Source: Larix kaempferi
Taxonomy: Eukaryota > Streptophyta > Pinopsida > Pinales > Pinaceae
DNA length: 64,000 bases
Assembly: GCA_027924585.1 (NCBI GenBank)
Contig: BSBM01000059.1
Span: forward strand, 6,200,001-6,264,000
Direction of reading: 5' to 3'
The notes beneath the pieces are model-generated. The model searched no databases. It saw only the letters and a program-made list of their open reading frames with translations, and was not told the DNA's origin. Numbering within the stretch: position 1 is the first letter of the stretch; each line of letters starts with the position of its first letter. Both the position numbers and the translations under genes were made by a program. Positions 1 through 10,790 of the stretch are shown here, piece by piece.

Positions 1-350
1 TCACTCACTGGCCTTCCTTCCCTCTTGTTAGTCTGTGGGTAAAGAGCAACCAACCAACTGGTCTTCTTCGTCCTTCTAGTCTGTAAGTGAAAAGCAGAAG
101 CAGAAAATGAAGATTGTGTGCGAGACACGGGAGAGCTGGTAATAATAAGTACTCCATCGTCGTGCCACTCCCTTTTGAATGGCCGCGTGGCAGTTTACAT
201 GCGCGTGAGTTGAAGTGTGTCGTCGGGACTCGGCAAGGGAGGGTTTGTCCTTCCGCCAGAATTTTCCAAGGTCGTATGGAGAGCTGCTAGTGCCAACCAC
301 CGCGTCGCCCGCACAAGGATCGATCGGGCTTCGGGATTGGAAATATATTG
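1..350. other. GC-richer edge segment, no gene assigned
   Basis: This stretch is clearly more GC-rich than the AT-rich DNA that follows and contains several CG dinucleotides, for example around 300-335. Minus-strand frames stay open over about 75 codons, but their composition gives no family match and no splice or start context stands out. It could be the promoter or 5' flank of a gene lying to the left of the window, but nothing in the sequence proves that. Confidence 0.25.
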
Positions 351-431
351 ATGGACTCCTATTTTTTTATTTGATTTATTAATAATTATGGTACATGCAT
401 CAAATTCATTGAATACAATTTTAGAAAAAAA

Positions 432-472
432 ACATAAAAATATCAAACGATACATATTTTGATATAAAAAAC
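432..472. repeat. Dispersed direct repeat, left copy
   Basis: About 40 bp starting ACATAAAAATATCAAACG is nearly identical to a segment at 10531-10570 in the same orientation, with one substitution in the core. The flanks differ. This could be a shared remnant of one transposon family or a recombination footprint; no matching terminal motifs are seen. Confidence 0.6.
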
Positions 473-2377
473 AAGAGCCACATGGTGGCGATGTCCCCGA
501 TATTGCCATTGCCAGGTGTTGTTGCAATTTTGATATGAGCAAATTATTTTGGCAAATCGTTTTCTATTTTGATATGAGCTTCTCTTCATAATTTAGGAGC
601 CATGTCATGAACTCACATAGAATTCCTATCAACAACAAGCTATTCAAAATAAATTTTAATTTAATTGCTCATTTCAACAGCCATGACTCAAATAAAACTC
701 ATATTCATCCATACCGCTAGATGTAAATGGCTACATTGTTGTTGGTTGCCTCTATATAGACTCTTAATGTTACATTTTATTTTGCACATGTTTCTTTTGT
801 GGTTTAAGGGATGTCATGGTCACATGTTTTCATTGTGATAAGAAGAGTTTTGTGGCTGATGCTATTCATAAAACACAAAATTATTGTTTGTCATCGAGAC
901 TTACTAGCACCTAAGTACATATACACGTTAAGGCTTACTAGCAGTCGTTGTTGCTAGGGACACTTAAGACTAATGCACAACATTCCACAAGTGAAATTGC
1001 ACAAATTTACAAGAGTTATTATTTGTGGTTTCACAATCCACCTCTACTCTATCATTGACGCAAGCGCATTGGAGTGATACAACAAGCAGCTCCTATAGGA
1101 AAACCAAATGATCATCAATTGTCTTGCCACTACTAGTGTTGAAAGTGACACGGCCCATGCCAAAGCAAACTAGTAAAAGTGTAACTCAAGCAAACCACAT
1201 TGGATGGTGGAGGATGCATGGGTATAAAGCTCCAAACATTCAAAAGCTCGCTATGTATTCGTTGTCTCAATTTGTTTGAGAGAAATTAATGCCCCTATAA
1301 TTTTATCATAGAGAAACCATCTCACTTACTAATTAAATCTGAACTAGAAATTCTTTTATACCATGTCAATGCCTCATATACCTTCACTACATTTATTTAC
1401 TCCTAAAATGAAAACTTCCTAATTCATTTCCTATCCCTTGCAATGAATCAAAACACTAGAAGTGTAGTGGGATGCCAGGAGCTCTTACTTTTACATGAGT
1501 GGTTTAAAGAGAGTATGATGCTAGAGTAAAGGTTGGAGTTCCATGGAGTAAAGAGAGTATGATGCTAGATTAAAGGTTGGGGGTCCATGGATTGATGCAG
1601 AGCCATGCCTTGTCCCAAAACTAGGGGTTGGAGTTGAGGATCCAGTGTCCATCTTTTGTGAGATCAAATTTAATAATGAACAAAAAATTCTACATTAATA
1701 GCTAAAGGATTTAAGATTTATTTTTTGTTTCCCTGTCATTGATATCCATTGGTGAAATCTTTTGGCTTCAACTAGAGGCCATCGAATTGGAAAAATAGAC
1801 CATGGGAGATAGATCCACTACATACATTTGTCCACTATGATTATGGTTCCAATTCTTAATTAATTATTTGGACCCTGGGCAATTGAGGGATAGGAACCAC
1901 TAATCTACCATTGAGCACCACCACTTTGATTAATATATATAGTTTGATTTAAGATAGACAAGGAAATCCAATACTTGAAGAGATCTTACACCCTACATTC
2001 ATAGAAAGGGGGATAGGTGTTCACAACAAAGTGGAGGAAGATATCATGTATTTCTATTGTCAACAAAAAATAGGGCAACTTGTTGGGTTGAGATGGTATT
2101 TTCAAGGAGTTCAAAGCTACCCTCAATGTTTTCTTCATCACAATAGATGTTGAGGCATCCCTTGGAGCTCACATCTTCACAACAAAAACCATTTGAAAGG
2201 TTTAAGAGACTACAAATGCAAGTCCTTTACCATCTTTACATAATTTCTCTTTTGGGCATCTTTTAGTTCTTAATCACTTCACTCACGCCCATGCTCCTGA
2301 CACTTTATTTCCATAAAAGTGAAGTATAATTCATTTTGCCAATAAGGAACTAGTACATAATCACCCATCGGTTATTT

Positions 2378-2645
2378 CTATTGAATACTTAAAATAAGTA
2401 AAATCCTAAATTACACGCATGATTTTTCTTGAATTTGACAATAAACAAAGAAAATAATGAATTGTTTTTTGACAAGATAAAAGTTATTTCTAGTTGCAGT
2501 AGATGATTTTCTATTAAATACTTAAAATAAGTAAAATCATAAATTATAAGCATGATTTTTCCTTGAATTTGATGATAATAAACATACGCAAATTATTTTT
2601 TTGACAAAGATAAAAGTTACCTCTAGTTGTAGTAGTGGATTGACT
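2378..2645. repeat. Tandem duplication, ~135 bp unit
   Basis: Two adjacent, diverged copies of an AT-rich segment, each containing TACTTAAAATAAGTAAAATC and later a GATAAAAGTTA(T/C)(T/C)TCTAGTTG block. No coding potential is apparent. Confidence 0.6.
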
Positions 2646-3063
2646 TCGTCAGAGATATGAGGGTTTTCCATCCATAATGATTTGATTCTTATGCATAAAC
2701 AAAATATATAATCAAATATCATATCATTGACTACTTTTATTGTTTTATCATTGATTTCTACTTGTTTTTTCACTTTTTAGGTTTCCACAACATTTGTCTC
2801 ATAAACATCATTATGAACTTTATATTATGATCCACCTAAACTAATATTTTAAATGTTATGAAAGGATAAAAGGACAAGGTAAATACACGATTATAACATA
2901 ATTAGAGACTTAGTACAAAACATTTAGAATATAAATGCAATAACCAAAAAAATACATTGCACCATACACATAGATAAATTCTAGATAGAATATTCACTAA
3001 CATTATTTTATTCAAAACTTAACTCTTCTATGTGCAAAAATATAGCATTGGGTATTCTGCCAG

Positions 3064-3780
3064 TCTCAAGGAAATGAGGGGACATAAAGGAAGAGGGAAA
3101 ATGGGGAGATACGAGAAGAGAAAAGAATGAGGGAGAGGTATGATAGTATGGAAGAGAGGAGAAAGGAAAAGGAAGAATAAAGAGAAGAAGAAGGATGGAG
3201 AAGGGGAATAAAATAAGAAGAGAGAGGAGTAGGGGAAGAAGAAGAGGAAGAGGGTGAAGGAGGGGAAGAAAAGGAAGAGGTGGAGATTGAATAATAAAAG
3301 AATAATATAGAGTTGAAAAACAAGAGAAGAAGATGATGATGATGATAAGAAATGAAAATAAAAAATAAGGAATGATGATGAGGAGATAAAGAGGATTTGG
3401 AAGAAGAAAAAATTAGGAAGGAGTATTTCAGGAAAAAGAGGAAGAGGAAGGGTGGGGGAGGAGAGAAGAGGAAGAGGAAGAGGAAGGTTGGGGGAGGAGG
3501 GGAGGAAGAGGGGGTAAGGAGGTGAGGAAGAGGGAAAAAGAAGAGGAGGAGGAGGAAGGAAGAGAAAAGGGGAGAGGAAGAGGAAGATGAGAAGAAGGAA
3601 GGAGGAGGAAGAGGAAGGAAGAGAGAAAATGAGGTGGAAGGAGGAGGTGGAAAACAAGACTAGGAGAAGGAGAAGAGAAAGAGAAACTGGAATGCAAAAT
3701 TGGGGAAAGAGAGGAAGATGAAGGATGACTTGGAAATTGAAGAAGAGGAAGAAAGATAATCAAAAGAGGAGACATAAATA
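3064..3780. repeat. ~700 bp polypurine/polypyrimidine tract
   Basis: The plus strand is almost purely A and G for about 700 bp, built from drifting GGAAGA, GAGGAAG and GGGAGGAG units, with a short GATGATGAT run near 3331-3345. The long minus-strand frames across it translate to Ser/Pro/Leu/Phe-rich low-complexity strings and are by-products of the base bias, so no gene is called. Such mirror-like purine tracts can form triplex (H-DNA) in vitro; whether this one does is unknown. Confidence 0.9.
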
Positions 3781-4592
3781 AGCCCAATTCCCTAAACCCT
3801 TGCATTGTTTTTTATTTCTTGTTTAATTTATTTTAATTCTTTATTAATGAAACCTATCCAGGGAAAAATTTTCTCTTAAATTCACAAAATGTAGCATCGA
3901 AATCCAAATATCTATAATATTTTTCCATATCCAAAACCCTTCTTGAAAATACCAATCTCCTAATAAATCCCAAACCCTCCCTCCCAATAAAAAATTATAT
4001 TAATCATATTAAACTATATAAATTGGAACAAAAGATTCAAGGAAATCTAAAAGAAGTGGAATATTCTTTTTTTTTGTCACAAATGCCTGTCACTCAATGG
4101 GTAACCTACGAAATTTCTAGTAAACCAAAATTGTTTCCACAATATTCAAGTATGAAGTCTCCACTAACTCCAAACAAGGAAATTGCAACAACACTTTTGC
4201 ATTGTAAAATTGTGTTTAATGCATAACTGAATACATATGTCATTTCATCACATTTTTCCTACAATGAGTAAAATTACTTATGTTGTAGTAGTGTTGGATA
4301 GTACTAAACTTACACTAGTTTGATTCTCCTATTTTCATTCAAAGGTATCTCTATTTGCACCCTTGCTTTCAAAGGCCCAATTTGCTTATGGTTGATTACA
4401 AAGAATATGATTGTTTGGAAATATTGAATACCATTGAACACAAGAGAGACTTGAAGAGGAGCAAACAACAAGGAGAAGAAAGATTATCATCACAAAGGTA
4501 TATAGATTTCTTATATGTAATTTCTTTTTTATTGATAGAATCTATTTTTTTCCTCATTTACTTGTGTTGATTTAATGTCATTTTACATGCTT

Positions 4593-4730
4593 TAATCTCA
4601 CTGAATCTTGCAAGTAGATATAAAAGAATTTTTTAATTTATTTTATGGGTTAGTTCTAGGGTAATCTCACTAAATCTTGCAATTAGATATAAAAGAATTT
4701 TTTACTTTGTTTTATGGGTTAGATCTAGGT
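4593..4730. repeat. Tandem duplication, 69 bp unit
   Basis: Units begin TAATCTCACT(G/A)AATCTTGCAA and end with a GGGTTAG(T/A)TCTAGG block. A more diverged copy of the second half occurs around 4826-4872. Confidence 0.7.
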
Positions 4731-5080
4731 TTATGCAAATTAAAATAGGAAATATGTTTTGTTTATCTTGTACATGAAATTATAATAGTAGAAACTCATC
4801 TTCTTATTCATCTCATGCTTACATATTAAAAAGGAATTTTTTACTTTGTTTTATTGGTTATATATTAAGTTTATGCAATTTAAAACAAGAAAGATGATAA
4901 AATCATAACAGTTTGAACTCCTCTTTTTATATTCACAATTAATTTTCTTATTTGACATAACTATCTATTTCATATATTCCCCACACAATATATTATTTTA
5001 ATTTGAAATATCATTTTCATTTTATATTAAAATAAAATATTTAAACTTTGCACTTATACAATCAATATCCTATGATTTAT

Positions 5081-5208
5081 CATAATATTTTGTAATTTAA
5101 CTTGAATGTAAAATCAATCGAATTGATATAAATATGAACCATCTCATAATATTTTGTAATTTAACTTGAATGTAAAATCAACCGAATTGATATAAATATG
5201 AACCAATA
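5081..5208. repeat. Tandem duplication, 64 bp unit
   Basis: Two nearly identical copies starting CATAATATTTTGTAATTTAA and ending ATATGAACCA. The small divergence suggests a recent duplication. Confidence 0.8.
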
Positions 5209-6050
5209 ATCCATGTGTAGTGGCATTTCCAACTAATATCACTATGTGCAGTTGTATTGGGGCAAAAGAACAGTTATGGAATGTAAGTATAAACATGACA
5301 CGAGACATATGATTCTATAATATTCGTGTTTAGAATTAAAAAAAGGCAGGCATAACTCATCTTTTATCCCACACATAAATTTAGTTGTCTCTGAGCTGAC
5401 AACAACATTGCAAGTTGCAACGAAATTCCAAGTGGTCGCCTTTTATCCATGTGTTGCTAGGGCGAGATGTGTACAGCAGTATGACAGCACCTCCAAATCC
5501 AATATTAATGAATCCAATTCCAACATTAATGAAATAAATTTGTGGCTATTGCAAAACAAGAGATACTAAGTGGCAATGTCTATATTGTGTTTTTGCTATT
5601 AAAATTTATGTGCAAAAAAAAAAACTCAAAATTTTGAAAAATAAAAAATTCTTTAAATCAAATTTGCATAACACAGAAAGAAATAATTATGAAAATTCAT
5701 CATGGAACTTTAAATTTACAATGAAAAAATTTAAAAGCAACAACAAGCACAACTATTCAGATTGCAAATACTAGTATTGCGGACATAACCAACCTGCAAG
5801 AGATAATTACTAGCTAGCTAATGTCTCATCAAATTATAGCTAATAATGCAAACGAACATATTCACTATCCAAGGCATAATTGAAATTATTAGAAATAGAA
5901 AAACTAACATTTCAGCATGTGATATTCAATGTATAAATGTGCAAGCTTCTACTGGTCACAGTTTACTTCTCTCTAGACCGTGATCTTGAATAGTCGTTTG
6001 TTGAATCTGCATTTTAAGTAGCACGCTTAAAAAAAAAAAGAGGAATCTAG

Positions 6051-6167
6051 CCATAAATTTAACTTGAGCATGCTTCAAAATACATAAAAAGGGAATCTAG
6101 CCATAGATTTAACTTGAGCATGCTTCAAAATACATAAAAAGGGAATCTAGCCATAGATTTAACTTGA
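6051..6167. repeat. Tandem repeat, 50 bp unit, 2.3 copies
   Basis: Units of exactly 50 bp start CCATA(A/G)ATTTAACTTGA and end with GGGAATCTAG. The second unit differs from the first by one base, and a third breaks off after 17 bp. Confidence 0.85.
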
Positions 6168-6607
6168 AACCTGAATAACCTAGCCAGCTATATGGAGGTA
6201 TTGAGAAACGTTTTCATCATTAGCTCTGAAACATTCGATGGATACGTTTGCATCATCTCTGAAATACTTTGAAGGTTTGACCAATTGCATGGATAGGCTT
6301 CTCGTTAGTGTTATTAACTCTTGTTTTGAATGGAATTTAGTTTTCTGAGTTGTTTCTAGTATGTCTAATCTCTTCAAGAATGATCACATCTAAAAATAGT
6401 TATAAGATCGGAAATTTGACGCTTAAATAGAGTGCAATGTCTTAAGGTGACGTTTACTTGAGAAACCATTATTTTGACAAAGTAGGTTAGGACAAGCCAA
6501 TGATTAAAATTTCTGAAAAATTATGTTCCAAATTTGTTGGATTGGTTGAATTTTGAAAAAAAAAAGTGTGAATTTTTTTTTTTAAATTAGGCTTTACAAC
6601 TACTGAC

Positions 6608-6811
6608 CTGCAATTAATTTGACAACCTGCTCCTCAAGGACATAGACCATCTCCAGAGTCTTGCCAATATTCTTCTACCAAAGGGCCACAGGCTCATTGA
6701 AGGACAGAGTGTTCGCATGAAGTCTTAGGTATAAAGTCTTGTTCAAAGTTTTGGGATTGTCCATTGCCTTGATTGTGAATGTTCTAACGTCTTCCTCCTT
6801 CACATACACAG
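6608..6811 (-). pseudogene. PCBER/isoflavone-reductase-like exon with stop codon
   Basis: Read on the minus strand this 204 bp block encodes AVYVKEEDVRTFTIKAMDNP followed by KTLNKTLYLRLHANTLSFNE. These are recognisable as the central-to-late part of phenylcoumaran benzylic ether reductase and isoflavone reductase-like proteins, NADPH-dependent enzymes of the NmrA group acting on lignan and phenylpropanoid substrates. It is bounded by a plausible acceptor (AATGCAG, just above 6811) and a donor (GTCAGTAG, just below 6608), as in an internal exon. After VALW the codon is TAG (6675-6677) where family members have a charged residue, commonly Glu; the frame then continues with family-like residues to VVKLIAG. 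No N-terminal Rossmann-fold exon with the GxxGxxG motif was found nearby. It is best read as a pseudogene fragment. The family call is fairly sure; the exact enzyme is not. Confidence 0.7.
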
Positions 6812-7131
6812 CTGCATTGCATTCGAGGATAATTGAGACAAAAGAAATTCTAGATCAAAGAGAAACACTGAGCTGAACACCATGACGCAAATCTCATAAC
6901 AAAGATCAGCTTTGCTAGAACTCATAACACATAATGTTGAAGCCTCTACAAAAAAATAAATCAGCCTATTGGATTAAATATAATCCAGTATAAAATTTAA
7001 GCTGAGGCATTAAAATTCCAAGGCTTCCCAGGTTTGAACCCTCGAAAGCACAAAATAAGAAAATGAACAAAGATCAGAAAAAAAAGAAGAAGAAGTGATA
7101 TTTAACTTATTTTCTTCTTAAGAATGAAACA

Positions 7132-7577
7132 CATGTTGCTTCTTGAGAGAAGGAGGAATAAAATTGTTATGGCCTCTTTTGCACTCTGGTTCCTCTGTAC
7201 TTCCCATTCTGCTTCTGGTATTACTATCATTACATGGTTTTGAACTCGAATTTAAGCTCGCATGGCCTTCAAAAGCCTCACATGCTGGTCGAACCCTGTG
7301 TTCGAGTAAGTTGGTCGTAGAGTCCTCCTCGGGCATGGTTGTAGCCATGCCCTTCATGTTGCTTCTTGAAAGAAGGAGAAATAAAATTGTTATGGCCTCT
7401 TTTGCACTTTGGTTCCTCTGTACTTCCCATTCTGCTTCTGGTATTACTATCATTACATGGTTTTGAACTCGAATTTAAGCTCGCATGGCCTTCAAAAGCC
7501 TCACATGCTGGTCGAACCCTGTGTTCGAGTAAGTTGGTCGTAGAGTCCTCCTCGGGCATGGCTATAGCCATGGCCTT
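7132..7577. repeat. Tandem duplication, 223 bp unit
   Basis: Copies at 7132-7354 and 7355-7577 are nearly identical. Each starts CATGTTGCTTCTTGA and ends near GGGCATGGYTRTAGCCATG. Each also holds a short perfect inverted repeat, TCGAAC-CCTGT-GTTCGA. Overlapping frames on both strands run through both copies and produce repeated peptides, which follow from the duplication. No protein family is recognised. It may be part of an unrecognised transposon terminus. Confidence 0.85.
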
Positions 7578-9760
7578 CGTTTTCTTCTTTCTATGTCTTT
7601 CATACTGGAGGCTTACAATTGCAATGGCGATGGCATTTCCAGGTATTGGAAAATTAGTGATGTTTCCACAGCAATGAGCACACCGAGAGCGTTCCATCAT
7701 TGTTGGAATTGAAATTTGACAGGTTGTTATTGTATCAGACTCAAACATGCATTGCTTGTAGGAAATAACTTAGACAAACATATGGCGAATTGGAAGCTAG
7801 TACCCAATTCTCTTGACACCCTTTCAACCCCAGAAAGAATTTTGAAATGGAGAAGGGGAATCGAGATACATGGCTATAAATAGTAGAGAAAAGGTATAAA
7901 AGAAAATGCATATTAATCTATAAGGAAATGAAATCCTGGTAACGCTAAAGTGATGTATAGAAGCAATGAGATATACTATCTCTTCAATATCCAAATGACT
8001 GTTCTTTTGGGATCAGATGAAAATTGTGACAGAAAAGACCAAGAGGAAGAATGAATAAATGGAAACGAAAGTAATTGGTGCATGAGTTTACCTTAGTCCC
8101 GCCACTAGAATCTCGAAGCAACACATTTATTTTGAACTTTTTCTTTGTCTTCTCCCCAACTCAATAGTCTCAGCATTCATACCAGAGATTTCAATCAACA
8201 GGGTATCAGACCAAAACTGTAAAAAAAATATGCAAGGAAAACAAAAGTGCTGGAAATTATTGTTTATTCATAAACCCTATAACCCCAAATGCTTCGCCAA
8301 AACACCAAACTGTTACCGCATCATTAAATGACCTGCAACATCATTAAATAACCTGCAATAAACTGAATAATATTCATCGATATAGATGTATATGGGGCAT
8401 GGGCAAGACAGAAAAGTACACATGCCGGATATAAAAAGAGACAATCAAAACAAAATGTATGTGATGCTAGGTAGTCAAGTTAATAGAGGCGTTTAAGCAT
8501 CTGTTTTTCGATCTATTTGCCCACATGTGAATATTGATCGTGAAGAAACAACGTTTTTGCAGTATGGTCTATCAAACCGGTGGGTTCAAAACGAGGCACA
8601 AGATCTGGATTTCAAGTGTCGAAGAACAAATCATTGAAATAACGATGAATTAAACCACAATATTTTGACATTTAAAAGGCACATATTCACGGTGGGTTTA
8701 ACAGTGCCAGAAAGGTAATCATCATTTATTTTGCCTACCTCACTGCCTCTGCACCAATTCGACCTGGTCCTTTACGTCTTCCACGACATTGAAGCGTACC
8801 ACGACCGCCAGCGGGCATTCAAAATGTCATTTGCTTCCACTTGGCAGCTAAAATCCCCGACCTCAATCCCATCAACTATTTTTATTCCAAAACTTTAGAA
8901 AAACTTAGGCATTGCAAAAATATGCACTCTGTATGAGCGGGATTGCAATATATATCCCTGCGTTTCACATCCAACATTAATGAAACAAGATTAGACGCAT
9001 TATCATCTTATTTAAATTAATTGTTACAGGAATCTATTTACCGACCAAGGATACGACGAAGAGAATCGCGGATGATATACCTGTATAGGCATTACAGTTT
9101 CAATACATTCGAGATTAGGGTCGGTCCCATTTGCTACATCAACCATTTCTACCAGATCAACAAAATAAATAAATAAAAAATCAACCAAAAAACCCTAGAT
9201 CCGACGAGGTTCGACCCCCTTTCTACAGTGTGTATTCTTATAAAAGAACCAAATATAATGCGCAGACCAAGAAAGGTCGGCATCTCTTTAGCCGAATGCA
9301 GTATATGAATACCAAAACTATTGGGTAGTAACAGAGACCGTTTTAAAGAAGAAAAAAATCCATATGTTACTCGGAAACCTCTTGTGGGATCCAGATATCT
9401 TCGCTTGACCTTAACCAGAAAGGAAAATACAAAGCCGAGTTTATTACTCAGAACGATGCACAAAATACAGAATGATAGATAGAAACCTTTTTAAAAATCA
9501 TAATAGTATTAACAGCATATTTATGCAAATGCCACGAAGGGCCAGTAGAAGGTCTCGTCAAGCATCAAATATTATATTACAGTATCAAGAGCTATGAAAC
9601 TGAATAAGCATTCAAATTACAAGTGGTTGAAATACCAGTTTATGGGTCAACAAAAAGAAAAGACTAAACCCTCCATTCCATAAATTTTCATAGTAGCAAC
9701 CCCTAGATTGTTTTTCCAAAGCAATAATGAAGAGATCAGTCGCAGTAGGAATACTGCTTA
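7578..9760. other. Non-coding or unassigned, with two exon-like patches
   Basis: No gene is assigned. Two minus-strand patches look more protein-like than the background. One at about 8092-8215 reads KKKFKINVLLRDSSGGTK and ends at a GTAAACTC donor-like site. One at about 8740-8890 includes AVVVRFNVVEDVKDQVELVQ. Neither matches a family I recognise and they do not join into one frame. The 9149-9463 minus-strand frame is probably accidental. Confidence 0.3.
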
Positions 9761-9767
9761 CCCTTGT

Positions 9768-10028
9768 TCACCAAAATGGAACCAGCCAGGAGTCTTCTTT
9801 ACCAGTACCTGCAAGGGTTCGAAGTTTTAGTGCTTAAGACAAAAGCTAATAACTAACAAGGACTGAAACAGAGTTGGACATGAGAATTATACCCTCACCT
9901 GAGTATTTCACCGCCTCGGAGAAGTTAACAGGCTTGGTGGGATCTCCCTCATTAATGTTGGACCTCCGAATACAGGCCATCTCGGCAACCAGAACTAGAG
10001 TCGCAGAGCCATTTAGAACCAGGAGCAA
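9768..10028 (-). CDS. Possible 3' end of a gene, two phased exons
   Basis: On the minus strand an open segment (10028 down to 9899) encodes a peptide including ACIRRSNINEGDPTKPVNF and SEAVKYSG and stops at a clear GTGAGGG donor. A TTGCAG acceptor 90 bp further on opens a 41 bp exon (9808-9768) that continues the frame as TGKEDSWLVPFW and then TGA. The splice phase matches exactly, which supports a real 3' terminus. I do not recognise the protein. The CBM48-like exon at 10193-10379 lies just upstream on the same strand, but the reading frame between them is interrupted, so a common gene is uncertain and decay is likely. Confidence 0.35.
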
Positions 10029-10192
10029 AAGGGCGAATTTTCAAACACGGTTACCAGGGTCGCTTTAAGAAGGTCTTCTCGAATGTCGAGGAATTCAATT
10101 TGGGTTTAAGAGCTCCCTCAAATCACCCTGACATCATAACAACTATAGCATAAATTTTAACTTGTCCTAACAACTCATCACGTGGTAAGTAC

Positions 10193-10379
10193 CGTCGAAA
10201 GTTCAGGATTCCAGTCCTCATCAACAACAAACTTAAATGCATAGTAGACAGTATCCCGAGGGTGATACAGGGATAATAAGACCTTTGTGCGATTTGTATT
10301 GTGAATATGACGCACCTCTCGCCACCAAAACGGGAAGGGATTATCGAGGCTGACGTCCTCAGCTCCCCTCCAATCAAAA
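10193..10379 (-). CDS. CBM48/AMPK-beta-like glycogen-binding exon, partial
   Basis: The minus strand encodes about 62 residues: FDWRGAEDVSLDNPFPFWW near the start, then LSLYHPRDTVYYAFKFVVDE and DWNPELST. The pattern (W near the start, a DVSL strand, an F..W pair, then YxFKFVVD(G/E)xW) resembles CBM48-type starch/glycogen-binding modules of SEX4, PTST and AMPK beta-related plant proteins, which dock enzymes onto glucan chains. It ends at a GTACTTACC donor-like site in phase 0 and begins after a TTAAG acceptor-like site with a weak pyrimidine tract. Downstream frames (10040-10130) show GDLREL and, in another frame, DIREDLLKATL, suggesting an indel. It may be a decaying exon of a plastid glucan-binding protein. 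This is a resemblance by eye, not a search result. Confidence 0.4.
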
Positions 10380-10530
10380 CTTAACAAATTAGCTCTATTT
10401 CAAAAATTTAAATAAATAATTTTTTTTTAACTATGTACAAATAAAGAAAAACTATAGAGTGCAGCAAAAATTTATAGGCCTAGGTGCAAATTAATAGGGT
10501 CTCCATGATTTATATATGATCCCCTTCGGG

Positions 10531-10790
10531 GACATAAAAATATCAAACGATACATATTTTGGTATAAAAAAAAATATCAAACAGATATACCTCATTCTTT
10601 TTAATAATAATAATAATAAAAATACATTAAATTTACTGTTACTTTATATTAATTAAAAAATTTAGGCTAAAGGGCACCTCTCAACATTATATATATCATT
10701 TTTTAATAATAAAAACACATTAAATTTACTATTACTTTGTATTAATTAAAAAATTTAAGCTAACAAATATAGAGGGCACCTCGCTTTCCA
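10531..10790. repeat. Dispersed repeat copy plus tandem AT-rich duplication
   Basis: At 10531-10570 lies the right copy of the 40 bp repeat also found at 432-472. It is followed by a tandem duplication with a unit of roughly 90-100 bp, containing ACATTAAATTTACTRTTACT and ATTAATTAAAAAATTTA, each copy ending near GGGCACCTC. An ATAATAATAATAATAA microsatellite sits in the first copy. Confidence 0.6.

Larger units (their letters stand above)
351..3050. other. AT-rich intergenic DNA with local duplications
   Basis: No gene is supported here. Two tandem duplications are visible: a short one near 1506-1595, where an AAAGAGAGTATGATGCTAGA segment recurs after about 45 bp, and a longer one at about 2378-2645, where a ~135 bp segment containing ATACTTAAAATAAGTAAAAT is repeated with point changes. 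A 40 bp segment at 432-472 recurs about 10 kb away near 10531. Confidence 0.5.
3785..6050. other. AT-rich intergenic DNA with tandem duplications
   Basis: No gene is supported. Internal duplications are seen at 4593-4730 (two ~69 bp units, with a looser third copy near 4830-4870) and 5081-5208 (two 64 bp units, almost identical). Short open frames at 4023-4226 and 4355-4570 lack any recognisable domain. Confidence 0.5.

Noticed and set aside
3028-3805. Long minus-strand ORFs (up to 209 codons) rich in Ser, Pro, Leu, Phe
   Set aside because: They lie wholly within the polypurine tract and reflect strand base bias, which removes stop codons. There is no domain and no codon structure.
9149-9463. 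104-codon minus-strand ORF
   Set aside because: Hydrophobic chance frame with no family features. It lies beyond the stop codon of the better-supported two-exon 3' end.
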